NCBI GenBank assembly: GCA_037447605.1
Contig: CM074804.1
Coordinates: 3,676,515 to 3,740,514, forward strand
Source of the DNA: Zygnema circumcarinatum
Lineage: Eukaryota > Streptophyta > Zygnematophyceae > Zygnematales > Zygnemataceae
Direction of reading: 5' to 3'
Length of the DNA: 64,000 bases
Shown here piece by piece: positions 1 through 14,500 of the stretch. The number at the start of each line of letters is the position of its first letter. The stretch's first letter is position 1. The translations under genes and the position numbers were made by a program. The notes under the pieces are model-generated. The model did no database searches. It had not been told where the DNA came from and saw only the letters and a program-made list of their open reading frames with translations.

Positions 1-3000
1 CATCCAGATCGTTAGTTTGCAATTCTGCAGCTCGATGACCTTTATGTCTGGGCAAAGGCTTTTTTGCAGGCAGGTGATGTCGGGGGAGTGGCTGCTGTTG
101 GATCTGCTGTCCAGCAGTGGATGGCAGACATTCGCATGCAGCAGCGCAGATATTATGCAGGGCAGGACCGAACAGATACAAAGCCTGCGAAGAATGACAA
201 CCGCTTAAAGTCTGCTGTGACTGCCTTTGCGACCAGAATATCAACCAATCGGCTTTGGGCTCAGCCATTACCTCGTGTACCACTGGGCATGACTGTGTCT
301 TTGAGCACAATTCAAATCGCTGTGCCATCACGATTTTTGGTGCGTTACAGAACCTGTCTATTTTCCTGTCTCCCGATGCTGACAATTGTGCGGAAGTGGA
401 CAGAATTGTTGTTTGGATTGTAAACACATGAAAATGAATTCATCAATGAGATACCCTGTTCCTTTATCTTAACCTTGATATCACCCCTGTTGCATGATGA
501 ACTCCTATGCGCACGAAAAGCGTAGTCCCAGTTCTCCTGGCCGACCTAATTTGTGTGCGGGCCAAGGGCTGCAGGAGCCAAAAAAGCACCCTGCAAGCGC
601 AGCTGTGGCGGAAACTGTGACTATGCCTTCACGCAGTTCCATCCGGCAGATGAGCTCGGCAGGCTCCGGGAACCCTTTGAAGGGAGAGGCGAGCTTCAGG
701 AGGGTCCCTGGCACATCAGCTTTTACCACCCACGCAGGCAGTGGCTCGTGCAGCATTCCGTCTCTCATATTGGTCGCAAACCTCAAAATCTTTGACGTCC
801 CTAAGGACGGCAGGTATTTCTTTCGTCTTAAATTGTTCTATTGCAGTTTGGTTTACTTGCTGAAAAGCAGGATGCCTTCCTGCATTCTGCATGATCCACA
901 TGTGCATGTTGAGCATGTTGCATGCTGAGCATCCTCTACATGAATGTTCCTTGAGAATTGTCATGCCTTGCTCATATTCGATTCTCTAGACGGAAGGTGA
1001 ATGAAAACCTTGTACTTTGCTGGTTTCTGCTGCAGAGTGGACATGGTGATTGACGTCGTGTCTGGGGCGAAACAAGAGTCCTTCTGGAGACGTAGTTTTG
1101 ATCTCGACGATAGCCGATCGGTCAGACCACGTAATGCTTTTGGGGCGCAACTCACTCTGGAAGCGTTTTTTGGCTGGAGGAAGCCTGACGCAGTGGACTC
1201 TTCTTGGGAGAGGTGAATACCTATTCAGTCGCATGAAACGTTGGCATGCCTTTCTCCCATTTGCGTTCTGCGGCTTATTGCGCCTTGCAGTCCCCAACCA
1301 GAAATGGTGGTATGGCATTTTGAGATGCAGAGTGCAGGTGCTAGAAAAATTGCAGCTACTCGCCTCAACAGTCGTGAACGACGCTCAATCGGTGAGTCCT
1401 TAGCGCGCCATGAAGCACATGCTTCAGAGTGGACATCGTCTCTGCCAACTCAATGAACAGGAAGTAATGCTGTCCCTCTATAAAAAAGTGTTTTCAAATT
1501 GCCTGTCAGAGTCTTGGAGTTCCCACTGACTATATGACTCACAGCTAATGCAGTTCTGGGCTAAGGATGAAGCATGCAGCTAGTTACGCTGACATCTTCT
1601 TATCGAGGAACTGTTTCTTCGTTGGGAGGTCTGGCAGCAGTTACATGCTTCAGTATGGCTCTCCAATGTGGAGGTTTATGTGTCAGCCTTCGCTGCAGCG
1701 GAGTTACGAAGCCTGATGCAGACGTATTGCTCTGCCCTTCTCGAATGCTGCTCCCTGAGATGGTGTTTGTTGTAAAGCAATGTCATGCAAGCTGTTATGG
1801 TCGAGGTCTACCATCATCAGATACTGCATGTGTGCCTCAATTTCTCTCCTAGAACCTTGAGTAATGCTGTTGTGCTGGCCAAACTTCAAAATCTGGGCTA
1901 AGAATCGGCAGACTAAGCGTGAATGTTGTAAAAAGTGAAACTGGCGACTTTGCCATTGGAAAGAAGGGAAAAGTCAGAAAGTCTGCCGAACTGGAAATTA
2001 CTCGAAAGCTACTGTAACCTCTGGGACAAAAAGGAGACTTATAGCAAGGTCAGGCTTTCCGGGCTGTTGAGTTTATAGTTTTTAACAGTATCCAGAGCTG
2101 GGGAGGTAAGGACATTGCACCCAAACATGGCCATAGTAGCGGGCTGCAGTATGGGAGTACTGGCATTTCAAAAAACGCAATTAAGTGGTGCTCCCCCGCC
2201 TCTATCAACTGACACTTCGGCCACTCCTGCGAAAAAGAAAGTCACCTTAGTATGGCTGCTCAACCTTGAGGTGAGACGGTTCAAAGTGAAGCTAGTAAAC
2301 CCTTGTCATCTTATTAGCCTGGTGGCGTAAAGTGCCCATGTCTCCGCTGGTAGTCAGTCTACCTTTGCCTTGCCACCCTGATATTTTTAAGACCACCATT
2401 TCACTGCCAGTGCTGATGGAGGGTTTGTATGCTCCAAAAAGACCAAAGGTACCTGGATGCTGGCTCGATGTAGTTGCATGACACTCTGCACCAATCATTA
2501 CCCGCACCCGTATTCTCGTTGCAGCGATATTGAGTTGAGATCGAGAGAAGAAGAGGCCTCGGGTGTGGCTTTGATAATTAAGGGATGAGAGGGCCGGTGG
2601 AGAGTTGCTTCTGAGGACCGAGTCATTTAGGCTTAACTCGAGGGGATTTTAGTGTAGCTACAGCCACAAGATAGCAAAAGAAGCAGCGTAATTTATTTTG
2701 TTCGAGTTAGTTCTGAATGAGATATTCTCCCATAGCAATTGCAGTGGACAAATATGACCATTGTCACCGGTTTTGTCTGTTCGCTGTGCAGGTGGAGAGC
2801 CTGGCACTGTCTGCTCTCTGTGTGCATCCTCCAATGTGCGCATGCGGCCACTGCCACGAAGCGAGAGACGCAAGTCAATTGGGAAAAGAGTCAGCTCCGC
2901 TTTTTCTTCTCGTGCAGAATTTGGAGGTGGAAGCCACCAACAGGAAACCAGAGGTAAGCAAAGTTTGGAGAGCTTGGCGGCAGGTCGTTTATCTCTGCCA

Positions 3001-6000
3001 TTGTTTACCCTCGATTGATCACTGACGTGATTATTGAGAGGGCCCTGTTGGATTGAACAGTTTACTTTGAACATATGGTTGGGACGGGTGGGTCTGGAGA
3101 ACCGTCATTGCAAGGTGCAGTTCTTCTTCTTAACTCATAACCATTGGCTCACAGGCACTCACAGGAGGTGTCTGTGCTTTTCCTTTCCCTAGATCTGTAA
3201 CTCTGAGCAAGTGCTCTCTGTTTTGTTGTTGGAAAGGTCTAGATTTCAGAGAGCACCTTAATTGACTGCTCCCTGAGGAAATTGTGGTTTGTTTAATCTA
3301 CCATCTCTATGTCATTCTTTCTCTTGTTTGTTCCCCCAACAATGCTTGGCCTGCCTTTCTGCCGATTACAACTTTAATGAAGGAAATACGTTTACAGAGA
3401 AAGACTGGAATTGCAAAGCATGAAGCATGTCTCTGTTGTAAGTGGTTTTATCTTCGCCATTATCAACGTTGTTTACATCCACCCTGCCATTTTCATTCTT
3501 GATTCGTCATATATTTCTTCTTTCACTTCTACTCCTTTCTCCACTGCTTCTTGACTGATCTTGCTGTCGAGAATCACCTTGTCATCAAGCAGGCTGGATG
3601 CCATTGAGACTGTGGTAGTTTGAAGAAGGGGAGGACTTAGGGGAAGACAGGAGTTGATCAGAAAACGGGGAAGTGGAGGAGAGGGGAGAGGAGATTGTTA
3701 TGGGAGAGTAGAGGAGTAAGCAGTGGAGAGAGGAGAGAACAGGAGGGAGAAATGATCTAGGCAGTCAGATTTGGCTTTATGCTGGCTGGTGGTTGCTTAT
3801 TGTTGATTGTCCTATTGCTTTCTTGAATTATAGATCAAAGCAAATTGCCAAAACAATGGTTGCTATGCTCTCATACTGATATGGATTGTCAGCAAAAGGT
3901 ATAAATTAAGCGGATGTTGTGCACACTGCAGTTGGAAGTATACAGAAGCTGCCAAGTAAGCATGTTCATGTTTTTCAGTAGTGGATGTTTCCAGGAACCG
4001 GATTGTGCAATGGAGAGGCTAATTGTGAGCCCTTATTGGGTGTGGGGGAAGCGCCTGGCCACTTCCTACCTTGCAGTTGTGAGTAGTTTTGAAATTCCGG
4101 ACATTGTTTCTTCTTAGCATATATATCGTTGCCCGGAAAGTGCGCGCTTCAAGATGGTCCTGCAGAATTCAGACGATTCAGGCCCAAAACATCAGGAGAC
4201 GACCAGAAATTTTGCACCGGGTTGTATTGCATTACGTGTACTTAATTGCATTTCATCCAACGATTCTGCCTTTTTTGGAGAGTGTTCCAGTTGTCTCGTC
4301 TCACGATCAAGCCTCTCCCTCTGCCACTTGCAGACGTGGTGGCGCTGGCGAGTGCACACTTACAAGCGGAAGGGGCTGGCAGCAGTGCAATTGAAGGATG
4401 CGCTGCAGCGAGCGATCGTGCGCTCCAAAGCTCAGGTAAATGTCTCTAAGCCGGCTTTCCCTGGTATTCTTTGTGGGTGGCGATCATAATTCAGGAATTC
4501 AGCACGTATGAAACACTCCATTCGTTTTCTTATTGTCCTCCTCCCTCAGTTTGCAGAAATATGCAGTGTCAACGATGCTCTGGACCGTTGAAAAACGAAG
4601 CTGGAGTAGGAGTAGTTAGGATGGTCGGATGTAGTTTGTAGTACTGTATAGACTCTCTGGACATAGCCATTTTGCAGCCTTCTAATCGTCGTTATGTGTT
4701 GAAGTTCTTACTTAACAAAGGATTTCTCATCCGTTTGTCTGTCTGCACATGGGAGGGCAATAGATGCTGCTGTTGTGGGAAAGCCTTGTCATACGTGGCG
4801 CGTCTCTTTCAGTTCTCAAGTGAAGATTGCTGCTTCTATAAGCTAGCCTATTGCTCCAATCATGTTTCTGCAAGTGCCTGGTTGCATACGTTTCTTCCAG
4901 GTTTTTAGTCTGTATGTCCTTATTCACATCTGTGAAGAGCATAGGTGCAGAATGTTTGAGAAAGTATCAGAATTGAGGGTGTCCCAGGTAACTGCAAGCA
5001 TGCACCGGAAGGAGTCCACCGTCGAGCTTCAAATAGGCGTTCACTTTTTGCCCATCAACTGGTAAGCGCATTAACGCTTTGTTTCTGTCCATGGCCCAAA
5101 TGCTCAATGGTATTTGTATTTCGACCAATGAATTTTTGACTCTGATCTTATTTCCACTCTTTTTCATTCATGGTTGCACTTTTTCATCAGCTGGTGGACT
5201 GATCTGAGGGTTTTGCCCCTCAAAAAGACCCACCTTTCTTAGGAAGGACTACTTCACTATGTGTAAAAGTTCAAGAGCCTGCCTCACTCGGTTGAGTATC
5301 CATGACGTGATTTTGCAGCAATCTGGAGGCTTTTGCCGATGTGATGCTGTTCGTCAGCAGGCTGAAGGCTTCTGTAAGTGGTGCGGTAGGAGGACAGCCT
5401 GCGGGAACAATGGCCACTCCAATTCCGCACGCCAAAGCGACCGAGATTCTGTCTACTCCTCTACCAACTCCCTCCGGATCTGAGATGCAGCGTGGCGAGT
5501 CATCTTCAAGCGGACATCCGCTTGAGTCGACTGCTGTAGCGGTTGACCAGTCCGTGAATTCCTCCGAAGTTGCGCCCTCTCCTCCTCCCAATCCTGCAGG
5601 GCTCAATTTGCAAGTCACATCAGCTGTCGCTCCGTCCCAAAAAAAAATCTTGCCTTCCATATTCAAGCATCTCTCGACTGTACTGCGAGGAAAGGTGTCA
5701 TTAGCAAGTCTCTCTCCTGTTGTCATTCATCCATCTGCGCTCTCTAGAGAGTCAGATCGCGCGACCCATCACCCCCCGCATTCGTCAAGTACACAGAACC
5801 ATTCCCATGAACCAATTTCAACTGGAAGGCCTGTTCATGACACATCCAATATTGAAATATTGGGAAGCCGTGCTCAGTGGCATCCTGCTGCCACGCCCCC
5901 TTCAACTTCAACTATACCTTCAATGACTTCTTTACCTGTAGCTGCCAAGAAGACAAACAGAGTGCTAAGAATCCGCATAGAGTTGAGCGGCCTCAGCATA

Positions 6001-9000
6001 ACCCTATCTACTCTGCGCAAAGCATTCACACGCCTCGTTTTTGAGGACATCCTGGTATGCCAAACGCCACGCCTTCTTCCGTCGGATTCATGATGCACCT
6101 CTGCTTTTGTTCCATATTGTAGAGTTGCCTGTTTCTGTCTAGAGTCTGCTGATTTGCAATTTCTCTGGTTATGAATGTTTTTTTTCCATTTTTCTTTGCT
6201 TAACATGCTCTGTCCTATGCATCGCGTATGTATTTTTTAACAGCCTTGCTTCTTCCTCTATTTTGCTTATCCCCAGTGTGAGGTGAATAAGGATCCCGCT
6301 CTTCTCTGCATACTGGCGCGAGTTAACAGCCTCCAGATCATGGATCTGCAGGCCAATGACGAGTACGTGTGTTACGAAACTTGCTCCCTTTGCTTTTTCC
6401 GTTTCATATGTTCTGGCCTGTTAACCATATGCTTTTCTTTGCAGGCGTTATCGATATATTGCGAAGTCTTTTGGCAAGCAGCCAAGTGTTTTGTTGGAGG
6501 TCCGGCAAGGGATGCAGCAGCGCGCCGGTCTGGCCCTTCTTTCCCAGGTCAGCATTTTTTGCTTTTCTTTGAAGGCAAAATTCGTTTCCTTTTAAGCCGT
6601 TCGGTGTTCTACCCGCCTTTCCGAGCCGAAGCTCTCAAATACTTTTCTGAATCTGTCCGAATGTACACCGCAATGACAATGGATTGTTGAAGGGTTTGCT
6701 TCACCACCATCGATTTACTTCTATTCCACAATGTCTGACTTTGAATATATGTGCCAGGAGTTTGAATTCGCTATAATTGCCCCGTTTGCTCATTAGGTTC
6801 TTCTATCAAGGCTTAGAGGTGATGTATTTTCTCAGTTGCTGAATCCAGGCGGCTACTGGGAAAACTCATGTTATAAGTCCGCATGTGTTTTTCATATGTT
6901 CGGGTAGAATGACATAGTTTGGGAAAGGAGGATGGCATGTGCAGATGACGATGTGGGCGGAAGTTCGGGAGTTGCATGTCACAGTGCTGCTGCGGTGGAT
7001 TAAGGACCTCATTTTCTGGATCAAGTCCTTGCTGGCATTACTGAAGGTCGTTTTTACATCCTAAGGCAGCTCAGTGTACAGCTCAGTGCTCAGTGCTCTC
7101 AGCTCAGCTCAGTTCAGTGTGCTTACAAGTGTTGAGATGAGAACTCCATCTCGTTCGGCAGAGAAAAGGGCATTGTTTTCACGTTTTTCTGCGTGAGGGT
7201 GCCGCACAGAGTAAGGATCGCTATCCCAAGTCCAAAAAAGTCCATCTGGAAGCGGAGGTGGTGATAAAGTTGAAGCCACTCATCTATATTACCGCAATCG
7301 ACCTGCAAGTCAGCATGCCAAGGTGCAGACATTAGGCTTTCTGACCAAGTCTAGCAGCCATTCAAACTACCGCCTACTTGCTTTCTCAAATGCGCCGGCA
7401 AATTTCTGCAAGGAGATGACTCAGGATTGAGGGTATTTCATGATGTTGGTTCAGGCATTCATGGGCCCATGAGAGCTACACACTTCATGCTGCAAAGGCC
7501 GCAGTTATGATCGCAGCACCGCCTGTCGTGGAGGACGCTCTTGCTCTCATTCAAAGGTTGTTGAATCTTCTTACTTCAAACGAATGATATCTGAAAAGAG
7601 GCTCCCAAGGTCCAGTATGCATAATACTCAACATTGCGAGCCAGATAATAAAAGGACGTCACGTCTGTTGTCGATTTTTTCCTCCTGCTTATCTTCATCT
7701 GTCTTCTTGTTAAGTTTTACTTCTCGTGCTGCGCCTGCATGCATGGTCAGTGTTGGTCAAAGACTTTTCTTCTCATTTTGGAGCGATGCAGGCTAGCAGA
7801 AACTCCCACTGAGAGGGATGAGTTTGTCATGGATGACTCCTTCTGGGAGCCATTCCAACACCTACCTGGAGCACGGTTCACTCTAGCCATCCACATGTCG
7901 GAATTCCATGTCCTCTGGGCTACCACTGAGGTGGGTCATTGGCTGGGCAAGGGATGTTGTGAATCCAAGCTGGTGCTTGAGTAAACTGATGGAAGATCTC
8001 ATGAAGCAGAGTTTTTTCTGGAGAGCAGGTATGAAGGAGTCAGAACGACAAGTAGTGATACTTGGCACTAAAAATTATAATCAAGGGCGTTTGCAAATGA
8101 GTGCAGCCTTTGGCAGAGGCACAGCGGCGTGTGGTGGAAGGCGGCTGCGCATCTGCCGCCATTCAGGTGCGGATCTTGATCAGGGCTTAATTAGCAGAGA
8201 CCAGCGTTCCCGCAGGAAAAGTAGAAGCAGAGGGGGTCAGAGAATCAAAGATTAACAGTCCTTGTTCCAATGTCAAGGCCTATATCCAAGGTCTCTCTCT
8301 GATTCTTTCCCCCTCTTCCCCTCTCTCGCCCTCTCTCCTCTCTTTCTCTCTCCGTCTCTTTCTCTCTCTCTTTCGCTCTTGCTCTTTCGCTCTCTCCCTC
8401 CCTCTATTCCTCCTCTTTCTCTCTCCTAACTCTCTCTCTCTATCTCCCCCCCCCTCAAGACTTGACCCTCTGCGGTTTGGAAGGGCAGATTCATCCGTTC
8501 CAGCTGCATGTGGTTTGGCCCCACTTGCGTGCTGTTTATGGGGAAATCCAGCACTCACTCCTTATGGCCATTATCTTCGAGAACGTTGAAGAGCGCTGCA
8601 TCTACATACGTAAGTTGCCCTTGCTTGATGCAAACGAAAAATATGAGCGAGTCAGTCTGCTTCTTTTTGGTAAATGCAACTTTCAAGCACGGCCTCTCAC
8701 CTTTCAAGGTTTTCTTCGCTACAAAAGTGGATCGTCCATTTTCTTTTCGCTTGTCAGAAGGGAACGGCGAGTTTCTGATCCGACTTACAATAGGTAGAAC
8801 AGCCCTACTACCTATTCGCTGCTTCTGAAATGTCATTCGTTTGCTATTGATTTGTCCCCTCCTTGGGCGCGCAGCTGGGGGGCAGGGGAATCCGAGGACA
8901 GGAGTGCCCATGGGGGGGCTCATGGGGCCGAGGGAGCCGGAAGTGGACCTCAGCAGCCTCACTCCATCTTGGGAGTTGGTGTTCCGTGTCGGCCTTGCGA

Positions 9001-11525
9001 AAGTTACTGTTGAAACTGCTCCGAAGTCATTCCCCATCAATGGGTAGGCGATGCACCTTGCTTATTTACGATTGCGATCTCACGATAGTGATCCGTTGGA
9101 GTATTGTCAACATCTTTTGTCAAAGAATCGGAAGTACTTCTGTCTCTTTTGTAGAATATTGGCTGTCAGTGGATAGGCCCGATTAACCAGTTCAAGTAGG
9201 CTTTGAAGATGTTTGTCATCACATGTGACTTGCTTGTTTGAGGTGCAGATTGCTTTCACTCCATTTCTTTTTAGTGGGAAGAAAATCTGCAGTGCAGAAT
9301 GCTGACTTTGTCCCCTAGCGATTTAATGCTTCGCATTCCAGGAAAGGTTGACTGAGAGGACTGGTCCTGTAATGGGTAGACCCTGATTCGAATCTGCAGC
9401 TCTCAGCGGAGGTGTCGGACATGAGATTGCTATCATTGTGATTGCAGTTCTTAGCTGTAAAAGGCAGAGGACTCTGGCTTTGATGTTTTGCAGCCATGCG
9501 AAAACTTTGAGTGACGTTCAAGGAGACGAAATGTTGGTGGTGATCGCTTCGTACAAACCACCAGATGGACTTTCTGTACGTTTCTAGCCTTGCAACACCA
9601 GGTGCTTTTGACTGCACCAGCAGGGCAGCAAAGCATTTATAAAGCATCTTGCTTGGGCCATTTAAATGATCTGGGGAGTACATCTGCGATCTGGCTTGTG
9701 CAGATCATCCAGATTGTCGTTAAGGCTGTTGCGTTGCAAGTAATGGATAGTCGCTTCAAACACTTCACTTCTGCGAAGGTAATTTCAGAAAAGCTGCTGT
9801 ACCTTGCTGCTAGACAAGAATGGCATTTCCATTTCGTCAAATTTGGAATTCATTCGCGTAACCGGAAATACAGCTGTGTAGTATCCCAGATGGGGGCTTA
9901 CAAGGGACTGTTTTGTGTGGAAAGCAGTTGCCCGTGGTGCAGTGCCCACGAGCTGATGCCGAGAACTCTTCGATGACATCTAAAGAAAATGAGCATTTCG
10001 ATTTCAATTATGTTCTGAAGAAAGATGGAACGCATGCGATGGAAATTACCTTGCGGAACTCGACTTCAATCTGGCCGTATTTCTTCGACCTCAGTTTTAT
10101 TTGGGCCATACAGGTTGGAGTTCATGTGGCCCAGCTACTCTTTCCCTCTTGACATATAATGCTCTAATCTGGATTAGTGCGTCCACATTTTTAATTTGCA
10201 AATTGCTGAGCCATCAAACTCGTAAGTACTAATGCATGTTGTTATGATGACAGGAGACTTATGCCGGCTTCTTCATGGCTCCTACATGCAAATACGGACC
10301 TCGGAGCGAGCGTCCCGATTCTTGGTTTTTTGTCAATGTTGTCTTGCCGGTAAGTCCGTCGCACTTTCTTCAAAACCCAGGGCACGAATGCGTTTTCCAT
10401 TGCATCAGCTTACATACTTGGAAACGCTTAATGCCCACACATAGTAACATCGACGTGTTAAAGTGATGGCAGGACATGGACTTGTTTCTTCCTGAGCCCC
10501 CTGCCACGAGTGATGCAACTTCATCGATCATTCCATCCTCTACAGAGACCTTCGAGTATGTGGAGGAGTTCCGGATCTGGAGTGATATGCTGGGAGCGTA
10601 CTTCAGTTCTCTGTGTGATCAAGGTCTATCTATACACAGCAGAGTTTTACGCGTTGGATACTTCTGGGGGGGAGATGGAGAGGCCAGATTGAAGATTGAC
10701 CTGCTTGGAGCAAATGCAAGCTTTATTGCATCCATGTCGGTGAGTACTAGTTCAACGGTACTAGCATACTATTGCCGTGGGTGATGCAAATTTTCCAACA
10801 ATTACTGAGATTCTGATGTGCTCGAAATCGTGCCGATCTTGGATTTGCAGGATTTCCAGCAGGAAAACATAGTAGGGGAGCATACGCACCACACAGACAT
10901 CCAATTCCACAATTCCAAAGTCAAGGCAAAACGTATTCTGAACGTGCAACTGCAGTGCCTGCAACAAGAGCCGGAAGCCAGAAATTGCTTGGCGTTGTAC
11001 CTTGTCTTTTCAGTATGTCCCGATCCCCGAGATTATGCTGCATCCCGTTTCTTTCCAATGTGTCACTTGATTGTCCCGGGCTGTTTCACCTTAACATACG
11101 TAAGAACTGCTACTTGGGTTGAATTCTTTGTCATTACCAACCTATGCTGGGTGGTGGCGAGGAGCTCCACATTTGACTATTGACTTATAGATGATGGGGT
11201 GGGAGAGAACAGCATATTCCTGCACTGGCTACCTTTGTTGAAACGGTCACACAGAGACTCCGGGAAAGCCGTGGAGACCTTCTGAACCGCCAGCGCCGAT
11301 TTGCAGGGACTTCGCTGCCTGTTGCTTTTGTTCCTTCCCTCATGTCTGTGCACGTCCACGTGGATGAACTGTCCGTCGCCCTTATCGATGATCGGTGAGG
11401 CCAGTCAATTTTCGCAGTTTTACAATCCTCGCACTCGAAAATGCACAAAGGCATCAGATGGAGGGTTTTCTAATCTGCCTATCTTCTTACCAAGCAGGTC
11501 CTCTTTTCTACAGCACTGTCCCAGT

Positions 11526-11575
<50 letters not shown>

Positions 11576-14500
11576 AACCCTAGTGACTTCGTTTGAAACC
11601 TGCCTGCTTGTGAAAATTTAGGATAGGTACACCGATCTCCGTCCTGGAGGCTAAAGTACGATCTTTGGCGGTGAACTGGACGCGTGAAAAGCAGTTCGAG
11701 CTGAGTGCAGGCACAATGGCCGGATCGCTGAAACTGCAGCTGGCTGTCTCCTACCTCAATAGCACAATCGAGGTTCCCCTTGGCCTTCCTGATTGAAATT
11801 TTGGACATATATTTAGCCATTTCGTCACTATTAGTGGCTTGAATAAACTTAAGAAACTGTTTAACGAAGTATGTTACTCCACTACGCTTAAAAATTGAAG
11901 CGCTTTGTACCGTAATGTACCCCAACCAATCATTGGTACCTGGAAAGATGTTGAAACCCAGCGTATGTGTGCAAGTATGCACGGGCTGTCATGTGCACAA
12001 TTAAGAACAGGTGTTCGTGGAAAACGCTTCTGCATGCTTGCATCTGATTTTGGCACTCGATCCTGGGTGGGAGTCCCTGCATTGGCTTCCTGCAGCTGCT
12101 GGATGTTGTGATGGAGCCATGGCCAGTGGAGGCCGAGCTCTGGTCTCAGGGAGGCCCAATGCAACTGCGTCTCATTTCCAAGCAGCGGATGCGCATCATC
12201 TTTACACCCATGCAGCTGCGCTCCTTTGGGGACGCCCTCAGCTTTGCTCGTCTCATTGGGAAAAGTCTGCGCGTGTTCAGAGGCCCTCAGCCTACTGCTA
12301 TCGTGGAGGTTTGCCCCGATCCTAGCCCTAGAAAGATCAAATTGCTTCGTTTCTAATTTTCTCTGCCATACCCACTCACTTTTAAAACCCTTGTCGCTCA
12401 CAGGCATCCAGCAGACAGGGGTCAAACGTTGTGCAGGATCCAAGTCACCAGCTCGATGAAAGTGACAGCACATCCAAGGCATGCCATTCATCCTACTCTT
12501 CCTTAACTTCCCTCTAAGGCAGCCCTCTCAAGAGCCACAGTTTGTCAGAAGAGCCGGTTGAGATTGGCCTCTTATAAAGAATGGGCCTTGAAGTGGGCTC
12601 GTTATAACGAATCTGAAAGCAGCTGTTAGCATGGACTTTCCACTGACGGATACCTGAAGATGTTTGGCTGGACAGAGAAAGTCACAAATTTCTCCTGCGC
12701 TGCCGGTCGCTGCTAGGGTAAGAAAAAAGAAACCTAGCACCTTGCAACAGAGGGTGGGTAAGGATTATCAGCAAACCAGCTAGGCTGCAAGGCAATGCGG
12801 AGAGGGGAACTCTTGAGTGAGAGCGATGGGCTGTGACGAGACCGTTTATTGGCGTGTGATTGCAGAATGCTGTGCAATCGTCTCTGCACAGGATGGCTCA
12901 AGAGTTGCGGAGCATGGCCCGCTACCGTATCGTTAACTTGACAGGCCTTGAACTCTACTATTGGACAGGTGAGCCAAGGGTCCTGATGCTTTTCAGCTCC
13001 ACAACTTTTCGATGTCTAGAAGCCTGAGCTGCTTGTTCTGATCGAGGAGGTGGGGTTGTAGATGACGGAGAGGGAGACAAGGAAGCGCACCTTGTGGAGG
13101 CGGGGCAGGAGGAGGCGGTTGCTATCCAGCCCATGGAGAAGCTTGTAACTCTACCGGACTCGAGACGCATTATGGCGCGCGCGCTGAACTTGCAGCTGAG
13201 AGGTGGTTGGCTCCCAGTTTTGGACATCATTGTAGACAAGGTGAATGCACATGGAAGTACAGATTAAAGCCTTTGCTGGAAAAATCTCATCCAACGATAT
13301 CAAATACCTTCATTGTGTGAAATCGCTGTCGGACCAGTTGCGTTGAATAACAAAGTTGGCTGCGTTAGACCATATGCTCAGGGAGTCGGACACATGAAAG
13401 AAGTCGCGCAATTTTCCTGATTCGTCGAACTAGTGAGGTTCTTATCTGTCTTGAACGGTAACACATGCAACACATGGCAACACATGCTGTCAGTGACGTA
13501 GACGTGAATACTTTTTACTGGGGTGGTGAGGAAGGAGCTTCAGAAGGGCGACTATCTCCACTGCCAGTGTTGTGCGGAGAGTTTGGCAGTATGGCAATGA
13601 TATGCTGTATTCTCCACTGTAGCCTATAGGAAAACCTGCTTGTCATACTTTGTACTGTGTCCACTGGTTATTTAAGGACGCAAGAAAGGCGGTCTCTAGG
13701 TTTAAAGTGACGGCTTTGGTGGGCTGGTTATTCCACAGGTTGGGAAGTACATCGTAAACCTACATTCTGTCTTCGATGGAGTCGATGTTCCACTGGTGGT
13801 GGACGTTACGCTGCATAACCGGACGAAAATCGTGACAGTGCACTCCACAATTCGCGTTGACAACAATACCACTCTGCCGTTGCATTTATACCTCCATCTC
13901 CCTACCATGCGTTCGACATCAGTCTCGGGCTACTCCGGAGCACCACTAGGTGAGTGACCGCGTGATTTCATGCCTTGCAAAACGCAGCGCAGAAGTTGTG
14001 AGGGATAGGGAAACATTTAACTGCTCTTTCATGTCTATCTGTGCAGGTATTCTTTCTCCTAATGCCAAACTCTTCGTACCAGTTGCATCAGTCCTTGGAA
14101 GGCAGCTGTTTATTCAGGCAGAGGTACACCTCATCAACCCCCCCACTGTGTGAGATGTTGCGCTTAGCGGACTGTTCGCATCTGCAATGCAATTCGATGT
14201 GTGATGGCGAGGCTTGTCTGATGGCTTTAGACAAGGCACGTGCAGGGATTTGGTGTGGCGGAGAAGGATGTGATTGGACTGGATACGTCACAGCTGGCAG
14301 AGCAGCACGGCCTGCTGACGTGTCCTCCGTTGGAGCCTGGAAGTCCCCCCTTCTGCTGCTGCCTGCAAGTGGTTTCCCCTGAGGCTTCACGTTTTGCCAG
14401 TACCAATGCTGGGGAGGTGCGTTCGGGCTCGTATGTCTTAAATATTTTGCTTTTTGTAATCATTCTGTTGATGGTTTCTCGGAGCAACAGAGGTGCTTGA

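Larger units (their letters stand above)
1..12478 (+). other. VPS13 middle (repeating beta-groove) region
   Basis: Alternating exons and introns encode the extended groove. Well-supported exon ends include QNLEVEATNRKPE before a donor near 2,953, FEKVSELRVSQVTASMHR near 4,955, CEVNKDPALLCILARVNS (6,277-6,362), YIAKSFGKQPSVLLEV (about 6,450-6,546), VRELHVTVLLRWIKDL near 6,970, DSWFFVNVVLP near 10,340 and GTPISVLEAKVRSLAVNW near 11,640. A low-complexity Ser/Pro/Thr stretch of about 200 residues (5,400-5,940) precedes one groove strand and is probably a disordered loop. In the first 5 kb I see plausible pieces such as LDDLYVWAKAFLQAGD (31-78) and VANLKIFDVPKDG (about 773-811), but not a continuous phase-checked model. 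Confidence 0.75.

Noticed and set aside
505-786. 93-residue minus-strand open frame that looks protein-like
   Set aside because: Lies opposite a probable VPS13 exon region; no homology recognised and no splice partners on the minus strand.
5271-5726. 151-residue minus-strand open frame
   Set aside because: Antisense shadow of the Ser/Pro-rich VPS13 exon, which continues in phase into a typical groove strand.
9385-9400. GATTCGAATC, resembling a tRNA B box (also GGTTCGAATTC near 47,122)
   Set aside because: No A box, acceptor stem or cloverleaf could be drawn around either site.
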